The translations under genes and the position numbers were made by a program. The notes below the pieces were generated by a model. That model did no database searches. It was not told the origin of the DNA and worked only from the letters and a program-made list of their open reading frames with translations. From the NCBI GenBank assembly GCA_029567505.1, contig JAKPXO010000270.1, forward strand, positions 31,668-95,667: a stretch of 64,000 nucleotides of DNA, in the 5' to 3' direction. How positions within the stretch are numbered: position 1 is the first letter of the stretch; each line of letters starts with the position of its first letter. Of this stretch, positions 37,886-49,590 are shown piece by piece. The stretch comes from Acidobacteriota bacterium. Its GTDB lineage: Bacteria > Acidobacteriota > Thermoanaerobaculia > UBA5066.

Positions 37886-39685
37886 ATGAGCACTGCAACC
37901 GAGACCCTGGCCGGCAAGCCCCTGTCCTCCAACCCCCACCTCCTCGCCTGGGTCGAGGAGTGCGCAAGGCTCTGCAAGCCCGATAAGGTCGTCTGGTGCG
38001 ACGGCAGCGAGGAGGAGAAGGAGCGTCTGACGGCCCTCGCCGTCTCGACGAACGTCCTGATCCCGCTCAACCAGGAGAAGCTCCCCGGCTGCTACCTCCA
38101 CCGCTCCGACCCGGCCGACGTCGCGCGCGTCGAGCACCTCACCTTCATCTGCACGAAGACGAAGGAGGAGGCGGGGCCGAACAACAACTGGATGGCGCCG
38201 GACGAGGCCTACCGGAAGCTCGGCACGCTCTACGACGGCTCCATGAAGGGCCGGACGATGTACGTCGTCCCGTACGTCATGGGGCCGATCGGCTCGCCGC
38301 AGGCCAAGGTGGGCGTCGAGCTGACCGACAGCGTCTACGTCGTCCTGAACATGCGGATCATGACGCGCATGGGGACGCGCGCCCTCCGAATGCTCGGCGA
38401 CTCGGCCGACTTCAACCGCGGCCTCCACTCGATGCTCGACCTGAACCCCGAGCGGCGGTTCATCTGCCACTTCCCCGAGGACAACACGATCTGGTCGATC
38501 GGCTCGGGCTACGGCGGGAACGTCCTCCTCGGCAAGAAGTGCCTCGCGCTCCGGATCGGCTCCTACCTCGGCCGCCAGGAAGGCTGGATGGCCGAGCACA
38601 TGCTCATCATGGGGGTCGAGGAGCCGAGCGGCGAAACGACGTACGTCGCCGCGGCCTTCCCCTCCGCCTGCGGCAAGACGAACTTCTCGATGCTCATCCC
38701 GCCGTCGAGCTTCAACGGCTGGAAGGTCTGGACCGTCGGCGACGACATCTGCTGGATGCGCCCCGGGCCGGACGGCCGGCTCTGGGCGATCAACCCCGAG
38801 GCGGGCTACTTCGGCGTCGCGCCGGGCACGAACTACGCGACGAACCCGAACGCGATGGAGTCGATCAAGCGCGACACGCTCTACACGAACGTCGCGATGA
38901 CGCCGGACGGAGACGTCTGGTGGGAGGGGAAGGACAGCACCCCGCCGGAGGAGCTGACGGACTGGCGCGGCCGGCCCTGGCAGCGCGGCTCGTCGGAGAA
39001 GGCAGCCCACCCGAACAGCCGCTTCACCGCCCCGGCCGCGAACAACCCGGCGCTCTCACCGCGCGTGAACGACCGGAACGGCGTGCCGATCTCCGCGATC
39101 ATCTTCGGCGGCCGCCGCTCGACGACGGTGCCGCTCGTCCTCCAGTCGTTCAACTGGACGCACGGCGTCTACCTCGGCGCGACGATGGGCTCGGAGACGA
39201 CGGCCGCCGCCGTCGGGAAGGAAGGGGTCGTCCGCCGCGACCCGATGGCGATGCTCCCCTTCTGCGGCTACGACATGGGGCGCTACTTCGAGCACTGGCT
39301 GAACATGGAGGGGAGGGTCGGAGTCCTCCCGAAGATCTTCATGGTGAACTGGTTCCGCAAGGGACCCGACGGCTCGTTCCTCTGGCCCGGCTTCGGCGAG
39401 AACATGCGCATCCTGAAGTGGATCATCGACCGCGCCCGCGGCCGCGCCGGCGCCTCCGAGAGCGCGATCGGCTGGGTGCCGAAGTGGGCCGACCTGCCTC
39501 TCAAGGACCTCGCCGTCCCGATGGAGGACGTCGAGGACGCCCAGACGATCGACTACGAGGAGTGGAAGAAGGAGCTCGCCGACCAGGACACCTTCTTCGA
39601 GCAGTTCTCCGCGACGATGCCGAAGGAGATCGTCTACGAGCGCGAGATCATCCGCTCGCGGCTGAACCGCGTGACGGCGAAGTAG
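37886..39685 (+). CDS. pckG: Phosphoenolpyruvate carboxykinase (GTP)
   Basis: AAAFPSACGKTNFSMLIPP; FWPGFGENMRILKWIIDR-like block. Confidence 0.97.
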   Translation: MSTATETLAGKPLSSNPHLLAWVEECARLCKPDKVVWCDGSEEEKERLTALAVSTNVLIPLNQEKLPGCYLHRSDPADVARVEHLTFICTKTKEEAGPNNNWMAPDEAYRKLGTLYDGSMKGRTMYVVPYVMGPIGSPQAKVGVELTDSVYVVLNMRIMTRMGTRALRMLGDSADFNRGLHSMLDLNPERRFICHFPEDNTIWSIGSGYGGNVLLGKKCLALRIGSYLGRQEGWMAEHMLIMGVEEPSGETTYVAAAFPSACGKTNFSMLIPPSSFNGWKVWTVGDDICWMRPGPDGRLWAINPEAGYFGVAPGTNYATNPNAMESIKRDTLYTNVAMTPDGDVWWEGKDSTPPEELTDWRGRPWQRGSSEKAAHPNSRFTAPAANNPALSPRVNDRNGVPISAIIFGGRRSTTVPLVLQSFNWTHGVYLGATMGSETTAAAVGKEGVVRRDPMAMLPFCGYDMGRYFEHWLNMEGRVGVLPKIFMVNWFRKGPDGSFLWPGFGENMRILKWIIDRARGRAGASESAIGWVPKWADLPLKDLAVPMEDVEDAQTIDYEEWKKELADQDTFFEQFSATMPKEIVYEREIIRSRLNRVTAK

Positions 39686-39853
39686 GAGCCGAGGGGACCA
39701 GAGAGACCCAGAGACCCAGACGCCCAGGGACCGAAGGACGTGCCCGGTCATCTCGCCATTACGCTCGAACCGCGGGCGGGAGGGGTGTCCCACGGCGGCT
39801 CCTGCGCGCGCGCGACCCGCAGCGGCTCCGCTGCGCGAGCCGTCGGCGCGGCC

Positions 39854-39880
39854 GCGAACTCCTCGCTTCGCTCGTCAAAC
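39854..39880 (+). repeat. Inverted repeat, left copy
   Basis: GCGAACTCCTCGCTTCGCTCGTCAAAC; inverted partner at 40283..40309. Confidence 0.85.
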
Positions 39881-40282
39881 AGCGCGGCCGCTTCCTCCGC
39901 CGGCCTGCTCGCGGAACCGCGCGGGTACCCCGCACGTGCTCGGACGCCGCTCGCGGGACACTCCTCCCGCCCGCTCACGTCTCCCGTCAGGCACAGCGGA
40001 AGGGTTCACAGAGACCCCGATGGATGCTTCCCAACCGAGGCGAACCCCGTTCTGCTCGAGCCCTGAGGTTCGGGAGACTGTTCTGAGTCTGAGGGGAGCG
40101 CCATTCGGAACGCAGCCCGGAAGATCCGACGGAGGCCCGAGTTGTCCTAGCCTGGTCTCCCACGAGACGTTCGAGCTGCCCCGGCCGCGGGAGGGGCGGG
40201 GCGTCTCGCGAGCCGCCCCCGAGCACGGCCGGGGACCCGCTCGAGCTCGCGAGGACCGGGCGGGGGTGAAGCCCGCGCGCGT

Positions 40283-40309
40283 GTTTGACGAGCGCAGCGA
40301 GGAGTTCGC
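40283..40309 (-). repeat. Inverted repeat, right copy
   Basis: GTTTGACGAGCGCAGCGAGGAGTTCGC, reverse complement of left copy with one mismatch. Confidence 0.85.
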
Positions 40310-40489
40310 GCGGGCGCCCCGCCCGGCCGCAGCGAGATCGTCAGCGGGTCGGCCGCGCGCAGCAGGCGGCCGCGAGATGACCCGTTCCGGACGCGGCCCC
40401 CTGCGGAATCGACGGGACGTGGACGCTGGTGTCTCCCGGTCTCTCGGTCTGCCGGTGCTTCGGAGCCCTGCCCGCCTCGGCTCCCCCGG

Positions 40490-41437
40490 TCAGCCGCGCT
40501 TCTTCCACTCCTCCGTCGCGTCGACGAGGGCGGAGACGATGCCGGGCTCGTCGGCGGAGTGACCGGAGGCGGGGACGATCGCGAGGCGGGAGCCGGGCCA
40601 GGCCCTATGGAGGTCCCACGCGGAGACGGCCGGGCAAACCATGTCGTAGCGCCCCTGGACGATGACGCAGGGGAGGTGCTTCACCTTCTCGACGTCGCGT
40701 AGGAGCTGCTCGTCGTCCGAGAGGAAGGCGCCGTTCACGAAGTAGTGCGCCTCGATCCGGGCGAGGGCAATCTCTGCGGGGACGTCCTCCTCGGCCACCG
40801 AGTAGGAATGGGCGACGAGGTACGAACCGAGCTCCTCCCAGCGGTTCCAGGCGAGCGCCGCCTGGCGGCGGACGGCGGGGTCCTCCGCATTCAGGCGGCG
40901 GTGGTAGGCCGCGAGGACGTCGCAGCGTTCGGATTCGTCGAGGGGCGCGAGGAAGTCCGCCCAGCCGTCGGGGAAGACACGCTGCGCGCCGCCGCCGAAC
41001 GTCCAGAGGACCTCGGAGCGGCGGGAGAGGAAGATCCCGCGGAGGATCAGCCCCGTGCAGCGCTCCGGGTGCGTCTCGGCGTAGGCGAGCCCGAGCGTGG
41101 AACCCCAGGAGCCGCCGAAGACGAGCCACTTCTCGATGCCGAGACGTTCGCGGATCCGCTCCGCGTCGGCAACGAGGTCCCAGGTCGTGTTCTCCCGCAG
41201 CTCGCCGAGCGGCGTGGAGCGGCCGGAGCCGCGCTGGTCGAAGAGGATCACCCGGTAGGCCGCCGGATCGAAGAACCGGCGGTGGAGCGGCGAGAGCCCC
41301 GCTCCCGGGCCGCCGTGGAAGAAGATGACGGGCACGCCGTCCGGGTTGCCGCTCTGCTCGACGTGGAGCTCGTGCAGGTCGGAGACGCGGAGGCGGAAGG
41401 AGTCGAACGGCTCGATGGGGGGAAACAGGTCAGGCAC
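40490..41437 (-). CDS. pip: Proline iminopeptidase
   Basis: FFHGGPGAGLSPLHRRFFDP; FDQRGSGRSTP; GGSWGSTLGLAYA. Confidence 0.94.
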   Translation of the reverse strand: MPDLFPPIEPFDSFRLRVSDLHELHVEQSGNPDGVPVIFFHGGPGAGLSPLHRRFFDPAAYRVILFDQRGSGRSTPLGELRENTTWDLVADAERIRERLGIEKWLVFGGSWGSTLGLAYAETHPERCTGLILRGIFLSRRSEVLWTFGGGAQRVFPDGWADFLAPLDESERCDVLAAYHRRLNAEDPAVRRQAALAWNRWEELGSYLVAHSYSVAEEDVPAEIALARIEAHYFVNGAFLSDDEQLLRDVEKVKHLPCVIVQGRYDMVCPAVSAWDLHRAWPGSRLAIVPASGHSADEPGIVSALVDATEEWKKRG

Positions 41438-41525
41438 GGCGAGACTATACGGCGGACCGGGGAAATGGTTCGGTGACGTCGTTGCAGCCCCCGGACGGCC
41501 CCGGCCTTTCGTAAACTCCGTCGCC

Positions 41526-43478
<1,953 letters not shown>

Positions 43479-43524
43479 CCGGACGCCGCTGGCGGGGCGG
43501 GTCGCGGCGGCGTACGCTTCCGGC

Positions 43525-44085
43525 GTGGAGACCCTGACCCCGCCCTACCTGCTGCTGGCCGCGCCGGTCCTCTCGGACCCGAACTTCGAGAGGGCCGTCG
43601 TCCTGATGGGGCACCACACCGAGGAGGGCGCGGTCGGCTGGGTCGTGAACCGCCTCGTGGAGGGCGGGGCGAAGGCGCTCCTCCCGGACGAGGTCGCCCG
43701 AACGATCCACCCCGACACGCCCCTTCGGATCGGCGGGCCGGTCGCGACGCCCGGCCTCATCGTCGTCCACCGCGAGCCGGTCCACGGCATCGAGTCGATC
43801 GCCATGGCTCCCGGCCTCGTCGTGTCGGCGACACCCGAGGTCCTTCCCCACGTCTTCGGCTTCGCGCCCGGCGACTCTCCGGTCGACGGACTGCTCGTCT
43901 TCGGCTATGCCGGATGGGGTCCCGGGCAGCTGGAGCACGAGATGGAGGAGGGCTCCTGGCTCGTCCTCCCCTACGACCCCGACTTCGCATTTCCAGCCGA
44001 CGTCGCCGGGCTCTGGGAGAGGTCGCTCGCCCGCCTCGGCGTCACGCCCGGGCGCGTCTCGACCCCGCCCGGCGGCGTGAACTGA
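43525..44085 (+). CDS. YqgE/AlgH family protein
   Basis: LAAPVLSDPNFERAVVLMGHHTEEGAVGWVVNR; FGYAGWGPGQLEHEM. Confidence 0.95.
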   Translation: METLTPPYLLLAAPVLSDPNFERAVVLMGHHTEEGAVGWVVNRLVEGGAKALLPDEVARTIHPDTPLRIGGPVATPGLIVVHREPVHGIESIAMAPGLVVSATPEVLPHVFGFAPGDSPVDGLLVFGYAGWGPGQLEHEMEEGSWLVLPYDPDFAFPADVAGLWERSLARLGVTPGRVSTPPGGVN

Positions 44086-44149
44086 AGTGGATCGGGGAGG
44101 GTCGCCACGACCCTCCCCGCGCCGCCTTCGGCGGCTCCCCTCCCAAGGG

Positions 44150-44178
44150 GGGGTCAGGTCTACCATCTACACTCTACT
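44150..44178 (+). repeat. REP-like half site
   Basis: GGGGTCAGGTCTACCATCTACACTCTACT; same GGGGTCAGG head as the other palindromes. Confidence 0.45.
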
Positions 44179-44245
44179 CGGTCGCGGAACGCTGGCCGGT
44201 GCTCCCGGAAGGCGCCGGGCCGGTCGCGTCCGTAGAACGAACGGA

Positions 44246-45721
44246 ATGCGAACGCGGGTCGGCATCCTGACGGCTGCGCTCCTCGCGGGGGGCGGCGTCT
44301 TTCCGCGAGCAACCGCCGCGCCGCCCCTGATCGCTGGCCCGGAGGCATCCGGCTTCGTCGCGCTCGAGAGGGTCCTCGCCCCTGCAGTCGATCCGCAGGG
44401 TCGTCCATGGCGCGTCGAAGTCGTCCCGGAGACCGCGGACGGTCCCGGAGGCGAAGGGATCGTGACCGCGGCCGCGCGGCCCGACGGGACCTGGCGGCAC
44501 GCGAAGGTCCCGTCGCTCGTCGCCGCCCGGCTGCGCGTCTCGACGGAGGAGGGCGACGTCTGGTGGGTCTCTCCCGAGCCGTTCTCGACGGCGGAGGCGG
44601 AGCGGTCGGGCCGGATCGACCTCGCGGTCGTCTCCGTCCGGGGAGTCGCACGGGTCGGCAAGCAGCCGCTTCCCGGCCTCGTGACGTTCACGGACGACGC
44701 CGGCCTGCGCGTCAGGTTCGTGTCCGGAGTCGACGGCGACTTCTCGGGGGCCCTTCCCCGAGCCGGAAGCTGGTCCGTTCGCGTGAGGAGCTCCAGGGTC
44801 GCGCTCGACCGCACGACGACAGCGGAGGTCGGAGAGCCCTCCGCGCGACGGGGCGAGGCGCCCCCTCCCGCCTTCGTCGACGTCCGCTTCCCCGATCGGG
44901 CCATCCGCGGGGAGGTCATCGACGCCGAAGGGAATGCCGTCGAGCGGTTCAAGCTCTCGATCGGGGAGGCGGGAACGTCGACCGACTGGATCGAGGAGTT
45001 CGACGACGGCGTCTTCCGCTACGAGCGGATCGCGACGGGGACGGCCTACCGGGTCACCGCGATCGTGCCTCGCCGGACGAGCGCGACATACCTCGTGCGG
45101 GTCCCCGAGGACGACGATCCCGAGTACGTTCGAGCCGTGATCGGGCAGAGGAGGGAGCTTCGAGGCCACGTCGTGTCGACGACGGGCCGTCCCGTCCCGG
45201 GGGGCCGGGGAACCGTGTCCACCGTCCCGAGCGGCGGCCTGGACTACTCGTGGTTCTCGTCGCGCGGGGACCGTGCGGAGTTCTCGGCACACGTCTCGTC
45301 CCCGACGGATTTCGCCTGCCTCTTCCTGTCCTCTCCCGGCCACGCGGCGCACCTCTCGAGGCAGGAGCTGACGACCGACGACCACGAGATCGTCGTCACG
45401 CCAATAGGGGGGACGCTCGTCCTCTCCGCCCCGACCGAGCCGCTCCGGATACCGGCGCTCTTCCGGGGAGGCTGCGCGCTCCGCCTCTCCCGGCTCTCGG
45501 AGATGCGGGGTGCAATCGTCGACGACCGTGGCGGAAGGATCGAGGTCGTCACGCCCCCCGTCGAGCCGGGCCCCTGGTCGCTCTGCCTCGTGACGCGCGG
45601 AGAGCTCGAGGCGTACAAGGGGGGCGACCCGGAGTTTCCCGGCTGCGTCCACGGCGTCCTGGACGCCGGAGAGAGCCTCGAACTCGAGCTCCCGGGCGCC
45701 GGCCCCCCGGGCTCCTCCTAG
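44246..45721 (+). CDS. Secreted hypothetical protein with carboxypeptidase-regulatory-like (CarbopepD_reg-type) segments
   Basis: Signal peptide; IRGEVIDAEGNAVERFKL and LRGHVVSTTGRPVPGG segments. Confidence 0.7.
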   Translation: MRTRVGILTAALLAGGGVFPRATAAPPLIAGPEASGFVALERVLAPAVDPQGRPWRVEVVPETADGPGGEGIVTAAARPDGTWRHAKVPSLVAARLRVSTEEGDVWWVSPEPFSTAEAERSGRIDLAVVSVRGVARVGKQPLPGLVTFTDDAGLRVRFVSGVDGDFSGALPRAGSWSVRVRSSRVALDRTTTAEVGEPSARRGEAPPPAFVDVRFPDRAIRGEVIDAEGNAVERFKLSIGEAGTSTDWIEEFDDGVFRYERIATGTAYRVTAIVPRRTSATYLVRVPEDDDPEYVRAVIGQRRELRGHVVSTTGRPVPGGRGTVSTVPSGGLDYSWFSSRGDRAEFSAHVSSPTDFACLFLSSPGHAAHLSRQELTTDDHEIVVTPIGGTLVLSAPTEPLRIPALFRGGCALRLSRLSEMRGAIVDDRGGRIEVVTPPVEPGPWSLCLVTRGELEAYKGGDPEFPGCVHGVLDAGESLELELPGAGPPGSS

Positions 45722-47559
45722 ACGTAGTCCTTCGCCCAGCCGCGTGCGTCCCGGTTCGCGAGGACGTGGAAGCGGCGGAGCTTCTTCAGGGAGAGGGAGG
45801 CGAGGGAGCCGAGCGGGAGGTAGACGATCCGCTTGCCGAGGCGGGAGGCGAAGCTCTTGAGGAGCGGGCGCGGGGGGCTCGGGGCGGCGTAGACGACGCG
45901 CGGCTCGCGGGCGTAGTCGAGCGCCGCGAGGAGGAGCACCTCCGCGGCGGTGAAAGGGCCGCGGTAGTCCGGGTCGCGCCAGACGTCGTAGAGGCGGCCG
46001 GGCGGCATCGTCATCAGGAACGCCCCGTAGGTGCACTCGGAGATCCCGGGGCCGACGAGCTTCTCGCCGAGCGGCGTGGCGTAGAAGGCCATGTCGCTCT
46101 CCTGGCCGTGCTCGCCGAGCCAGGTCGTCTTCCAGGGGTACTTCTCCGCCTCCTCGTCGAAGACGACGACGACGGAGCCGGCGCCGCCGCGGACGCGCGC
46201 CTCCTCGTAGACCCAGAGGCGCCCCTCGTGGTGGCGGCGGAGCGTCTCGCGGACGTCGACGCCGTCGAGGAGGCTCGTCGTGAACGGGGCGACCCGGCGC
46301 GAGTCCTCGGTGAGGAGACGGATGGCGCGGCGGCGGAGGCGGTTGCCGAAGCGCTCGACGGCGACGTCCTCGGGCGGGTAGGAGCAGATGCCGTCGCCGA
46401 ACTTCAGCTTCCTCCAGTCGCCCGGCTTCGGTTCCTTCGGGCGACGGCGGAGCGGCAGGTCGCGCAGGCGCCTCTCCTTCCCCGGGAAGCGGCGGCGGAA
46501 GCGGACCGGCTTGCCGTCGAGGTGGAGGTCCTCTCCCGTGAGCGTGACGACCGGGAGGCTCGCGGTGACGTCGGGCCAGGGCCACGTGGCTCCCAGATCG
46601 AAGACCTCGAAGGCGTAGTCGTCGTCGACGACGCCGCGCGCGGCGACGACGAGCTCGTAAAAGCCCGGCGTGAGGACCCCCTCGAGGAGCGAGAGGTTCC
46701 TCGAGAACTGCCGGAGGGCCCGGAACGCCGTCCGCGGCACCTCCTCGTCGCGGCTCTTCCGGTAGCGCCCGGCCGCCTCGCGGAGGAGCCGGTCGACGAC
46801 GCGGAGGGTGTCGGTGCCGGCGTCGAAGAGGAAGGCGTTGCCGGAGGAGCGCGCCCGCTCGAAGGCCGCGGCGACGAACGGGATCTCGCTCATCACCTCG
46901 CGGCTCGACTCGGAAGAGAGCGCGGCGAGGCGGACCCCCTCGCGCCGCACGCGGCCGAACGGTTCGACGAGGGGCTCCTCGAGCGCACGGAGGATCCCGC
47001 GGACGTGCGCGACGCCCCCCACCCAGAGGACTCGCTCGCCCGCGTCCGCGAGGCGGCGGAGGCGGACGGCCATCGCCCGCTCGCGGAGGAGGTCGGCCTC
47101 GTCGTGAGGCGGCGGGAAGGCGTCGAGGAGCGCGGAGAGGAACGGCGCCGGCCCGGTGCGCGTCATCGCGTAGGGGTCGGGGAGCGCCTCCCGGCGGAGC
47201 GGGTACCCCCCGTCGTCGCGGTCGACGAGGTGAAGCGCGGCGCCGTTCTCGAGGGCGAGGCGCGCGGCCTCGGCCATCGGCTCGTGCGGCTCGACGAGGA
47301 GGTAGACGGTCTCCTCGCCGTCGGGCCAGAGCGCGACGGTGAGGAGCGGGAGACGCAGGACGGCCCTCCGGAAGGCGTCGGCGATCGTCGAGGGGAGCTC
47401 GATCGCGACGGCGGTCGGGCGAAGGGCGAAGAAGGCGCGACGGACGAGGACCGCGCACTCGACCGACTGGTGGAGAGTCGGGAGGAGGAAGAGCCCGTCT
47501 CCCGCGCGGACGACGCCCGTCTCGGGGTCGGGCGCCGGGTACGGGACGCTCTCGCTCAC
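45718..47559 (-). CDS. Uncharacterised 613-aa protein with TraB/ChaN-like N-terminal domain
   Basis: [35 protein letters not shown] and [17 protein letters not shown] start 47559. Confidence 0.75.
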   Translation of the reverse strand: MSESVPYPAPDPETGVVRAGDGLFLLPTLHQSVECAVLVRRAFFALRPTAVAIELPSTIADAFRRAVLRLPLLTVALWPDGEETVYLLVEPHEPMAEAARLALENGAALHLVDRDDGGYPLRREALPDPYAMTRTGPAPFLSALLDAFPPPHDEADLLRERAMAVRLRRLADAGERVLWVGGVAHVRGILRALEEPLVEPFGRVRREGVRLAALSSESSREVMSEIPFVAAAFERARSSGNAFLFDAGTDTLRVVDRLLREAAGRYRKSRDEEVPRTAFRALRQFSRNLSLLEGVLTPGFYELVVAARGVVDDDYAFEVFDLGATWPWPDVTASLPVVTLTGEDLHLDGKPVRFRRRFPGKERRLRDLPLRRRPKEPKPGDWRKLKFGDGICSYPPEDVAVERFGNRLRRRAIRLLTEDSRRVAPFTTSLLDGVDVRETLRRHHEGRLWVYEEARVRGGAGSVVVVFDEEAEKYPWKTTWLGEHGQESDMAFYATPLGEKLVGPGISECTYGAFLMTMPPGRLYDVWRDPDYRGPFTAAEVLLLAALDYAREPRVVYAAPSPPRPLLKSFASRLGKRIVYLPLGSLASLSLKKLRRFHVLANRDARGWAKDYV

Positions 47560-47618
47560 GAGGCCCGAGTCCTCGGGCGACGAGGCCGGGGGCCGCGTCC
47601 CTTCATGCTGCCACCCGG

Positions 47619-48482
47619 TCAGACCCGATGGGGGCCGCGCGGCTCGGGCGCGCCCTCGCGCGGGACGGGAGCGTGGACGACCGCCTCCTCGCCGAGGACG
47701 AACCGGACCGCCTCGAGGAGCCGATCGACGGGTTCGCCGCCCCCCTGCGAGAGGCGCTTCAGCGCGTAGCGCGCGACGTTGATTCCGTCCCTCACGCTGA
47801 ACGGCTCGTCGGCCTCGTGGGCGCTCCGGAGGAAGCGCGTCACCCAGCGGAGGAGCGCCTCGGGCGCGAACGGGAGGTTCCCCGCCAGGATCGCGAGCTC
47901 CTCCTCCTCGTCGGGGAAGTCGACGAGGATCGTCGGCGTCAGCCGCGAGTTGACGTAGTCCGGCAGCTCGAACGTCGAGGCGTCGTCGTTCATCGTCGTC
48001 ACGAAGCGGAAGTCGGGGTGCGCCCGGATCTTCACCCCCGCGACGATCGACTCCACGGTGCGGCGCGCGTCGAGGAGCGGCGCGAGCGAAGCCCACGACT
48101 TCTCGCTCATCCGGTTCCCCTCGTCGAGGATCGCGACGCCCCCCTTCAGCATCGCCGTGACGACGCCGGAGGCGACGTAGCGGATCTTCCCCTCGCCCGC
48201 GACGACGGGGGTGACGAGGAGGTCCTCGGGGCGGGTGTCCATCGTCGCCTGGAAGACCCAGGCCGGCCGCCCGAGGCGCTTGGCGGCGGCGTACGCGAGC
48301 GTCGTCTTGCCGACGCCCGGCTTGCCGACGAGGCGCGGGTGGAGCGGGAGGTCCCCCTCCTCGACGACGAGCCAGGCGGCGAGGAGCTGGTCGAGAAGGT
48401 CGCGCCGCCCCTTCCACTCCAGCGGGAACTCGTCCGGGTGCGCGAGCGCGATCTCGACGCCTTCGATGAGGACCTTTTCCAT
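47619..48482 (-). CDS. MoxR-like AAA+ ATPase
   Basis: Walker [10 protein letters not shown], Walker [11 protein letters not shown], MoxR-like [21 protein letters not shown]. Confidence 0.9.
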   Translation of the reverse strand: MEKVLIEGVEIALAHPDEFPLEWKGRRDLLDQLLAAWLVVEEGDLPLHPRLVGKPGVGKTTLAYAAAKRLGRPAWVFQATMDTRPEDLLVTPVVAGEGKIRYVASGVVTAMLKGGVAILDEGNRMSEKSWASLAPLLDARRTVESIVAGVKIRAHPDFRFVTTMNDDASTFELPDYVNSRLTPTILVDFPDEEEELAILAGNLPFAPEALLRWVTRFLRSAHEADEPFSVRDGINVARYALKRLSQGGGEPVDRLLEAVRFVLGEEAVVHAPVPREGAPEPRGPHRV

Positions 48483-48596
48483 GGGCGGATTCTAGGGGCG
48501 CGGCCCGGTTCCGCGACTCCGGCGCAATCCGCCCGAGCGCGCCGCTCCGTAGTTTGCGGCGAAGGGCGCCCGAGGCGCCCGTACCGGAGAAGAACA

Positions 48597-49091
48597 ATGA
48601 AGAAGACCATCGCCGCCTCCGCCGCTGCCCTTCTGCTCGCCGTCGCCATGGCCGCCCCGGTTCGGGCAGACCACCACCGGGGCAAGGACATCGTCGACAC
48701 CGCCGTCGCCGCCGGCAGCTTCAACACGCTCGCCACGGCCCTGAAGGCCGCCGACCTCGTCGAGACGCTCAAGGGGAAGGGCCCCTTCACGGTCTTCGCG
48801 CCGACCGACGACGCGTTCAAGAAGCTCCCCGCCGGAACGCTCGAGAAGCTCCTCGCCGACAAGGCCCAGCTGACGAAGGTCCTCACCTATCACGTCGTCG
48901 CCGGGAGGGTGATGGCGGCCGACGTCGTCAAGCTCTCCGAGGCGAAGACCGTCGAGGGCTCCCCGGTGAGGATCGCCGTGAAGGACGGCAAGGTGAAGCT
49001 GAACGACGCGAACGTCGTGAAGACGGACGTCGGCGCCTCGAACGGCGTCATCCACGTCCTCGACACGGTCATCCTGCCACCCGCGAAGTAG
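48597..49091 (+). CDS. Secreted fasciclin-domain protein
   Basis: [47 protein letters not shown]. Confidence 0.95.
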   Translation: MKKTIAASAAALLLAVAMAAPVRADHHRGKDIVDTAVAAGSFNTLATALKAADLVETLKGKGPFTVFAPTDDAFKKLPAGTLEKLLADKAQLTKVLTYHVVAGRVMAADVVKLSEAKTVEGSPVRIAVKDGKVKLNDANVVKTDVGASNGVIHVLDTVILPPAK

Positions 49092-49124
49092 CCGCAGGCA
49101 TCGCCGGAAGTCCGCCCCACGCTG

Positions 49125-49162
49125 AGAGGGGAGGCCGCGCAATGGCGCGCCCTCCCCTCTTT
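49125..49162 (+). terminator. Terminator of the fasciclin gene
   Basis: AGAGGGGAGG-ccGCGCaatgGCGCgc-CCTCCCCTCT-TT. Confidence 0.75.
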
Positions 49163-49235
49163 CCGATTCACGCCACGACGGGAAACGGACTTGACCCCTC
49201 ACCAACCCCTCACCACGGGGAGCGAAGGCCGCCCT

Positions 49236-49568
49236 TCAGGCCTTCAGGAGTTCCTCGAGCGTCTCCGGATGAAACCCGACGAGGAGCCTCCTCCCGACCC
49301 GGACCATCGGGGCCCGGAAGTTGCCGGTCGGGCCCTTCAGCGCCTCGAGGGCGAGACCCTTCGCGGTCGCGGTCTGCGCCTTGCGCCCCTTCGCGATCAC
49401 GACCTCGTCGACCGAGGCGAGGAGCGCCCGGACGTCCGCGTCGCTCATGGGTGCCGCCTTCGCCGAGCGCTCCTCGGCGACCTTCGTCTGCGTCCTTTCG
49501 AGCACCTCACGGGTGCGTCCGCAGCTCGTTCACCCGGGCCGCTGATAGTAGAAGCCGACCTTGGCCAT
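49236..49568 (-). CDS. Candidate selenoprotein, ArsC/thioredoxin-like fold with UxxC motif (TGA codon 13 = Sec)
   Basis: ATG GCC AAG GTC GGC TTC TAC TAT CAG CGG CCC GGG TGA ACG AGC TGC: MAKVGFYYQRPGUTSCGRTREVLE..., SD GGAAGGAGGAG upstream of ATG 49568; ORF track sees only the part after TGA. Confidence 0.8.
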
Positions 49569-49590
49569 GGCGTCTCCTCCTTCCCCTCCC

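Noticed and set aside
48564-48580. GGGCGCC-CGA-GGCGCCC hairpin in the fasciclin 5' UTR as an RNA thermometer
   Set aside because: It leaves the SD (GGAGAAG) free, and short GC palindromes are common at this GC content; not enough evidence.
49236-49505. ORF-track 89-aa protein starting at GTG 49505
   Set aside because: No Shine-Dalgarno, and it lacks the first strand and the redox motif of the fold; the ATG at 49568 with read-through of TGA is better supported.
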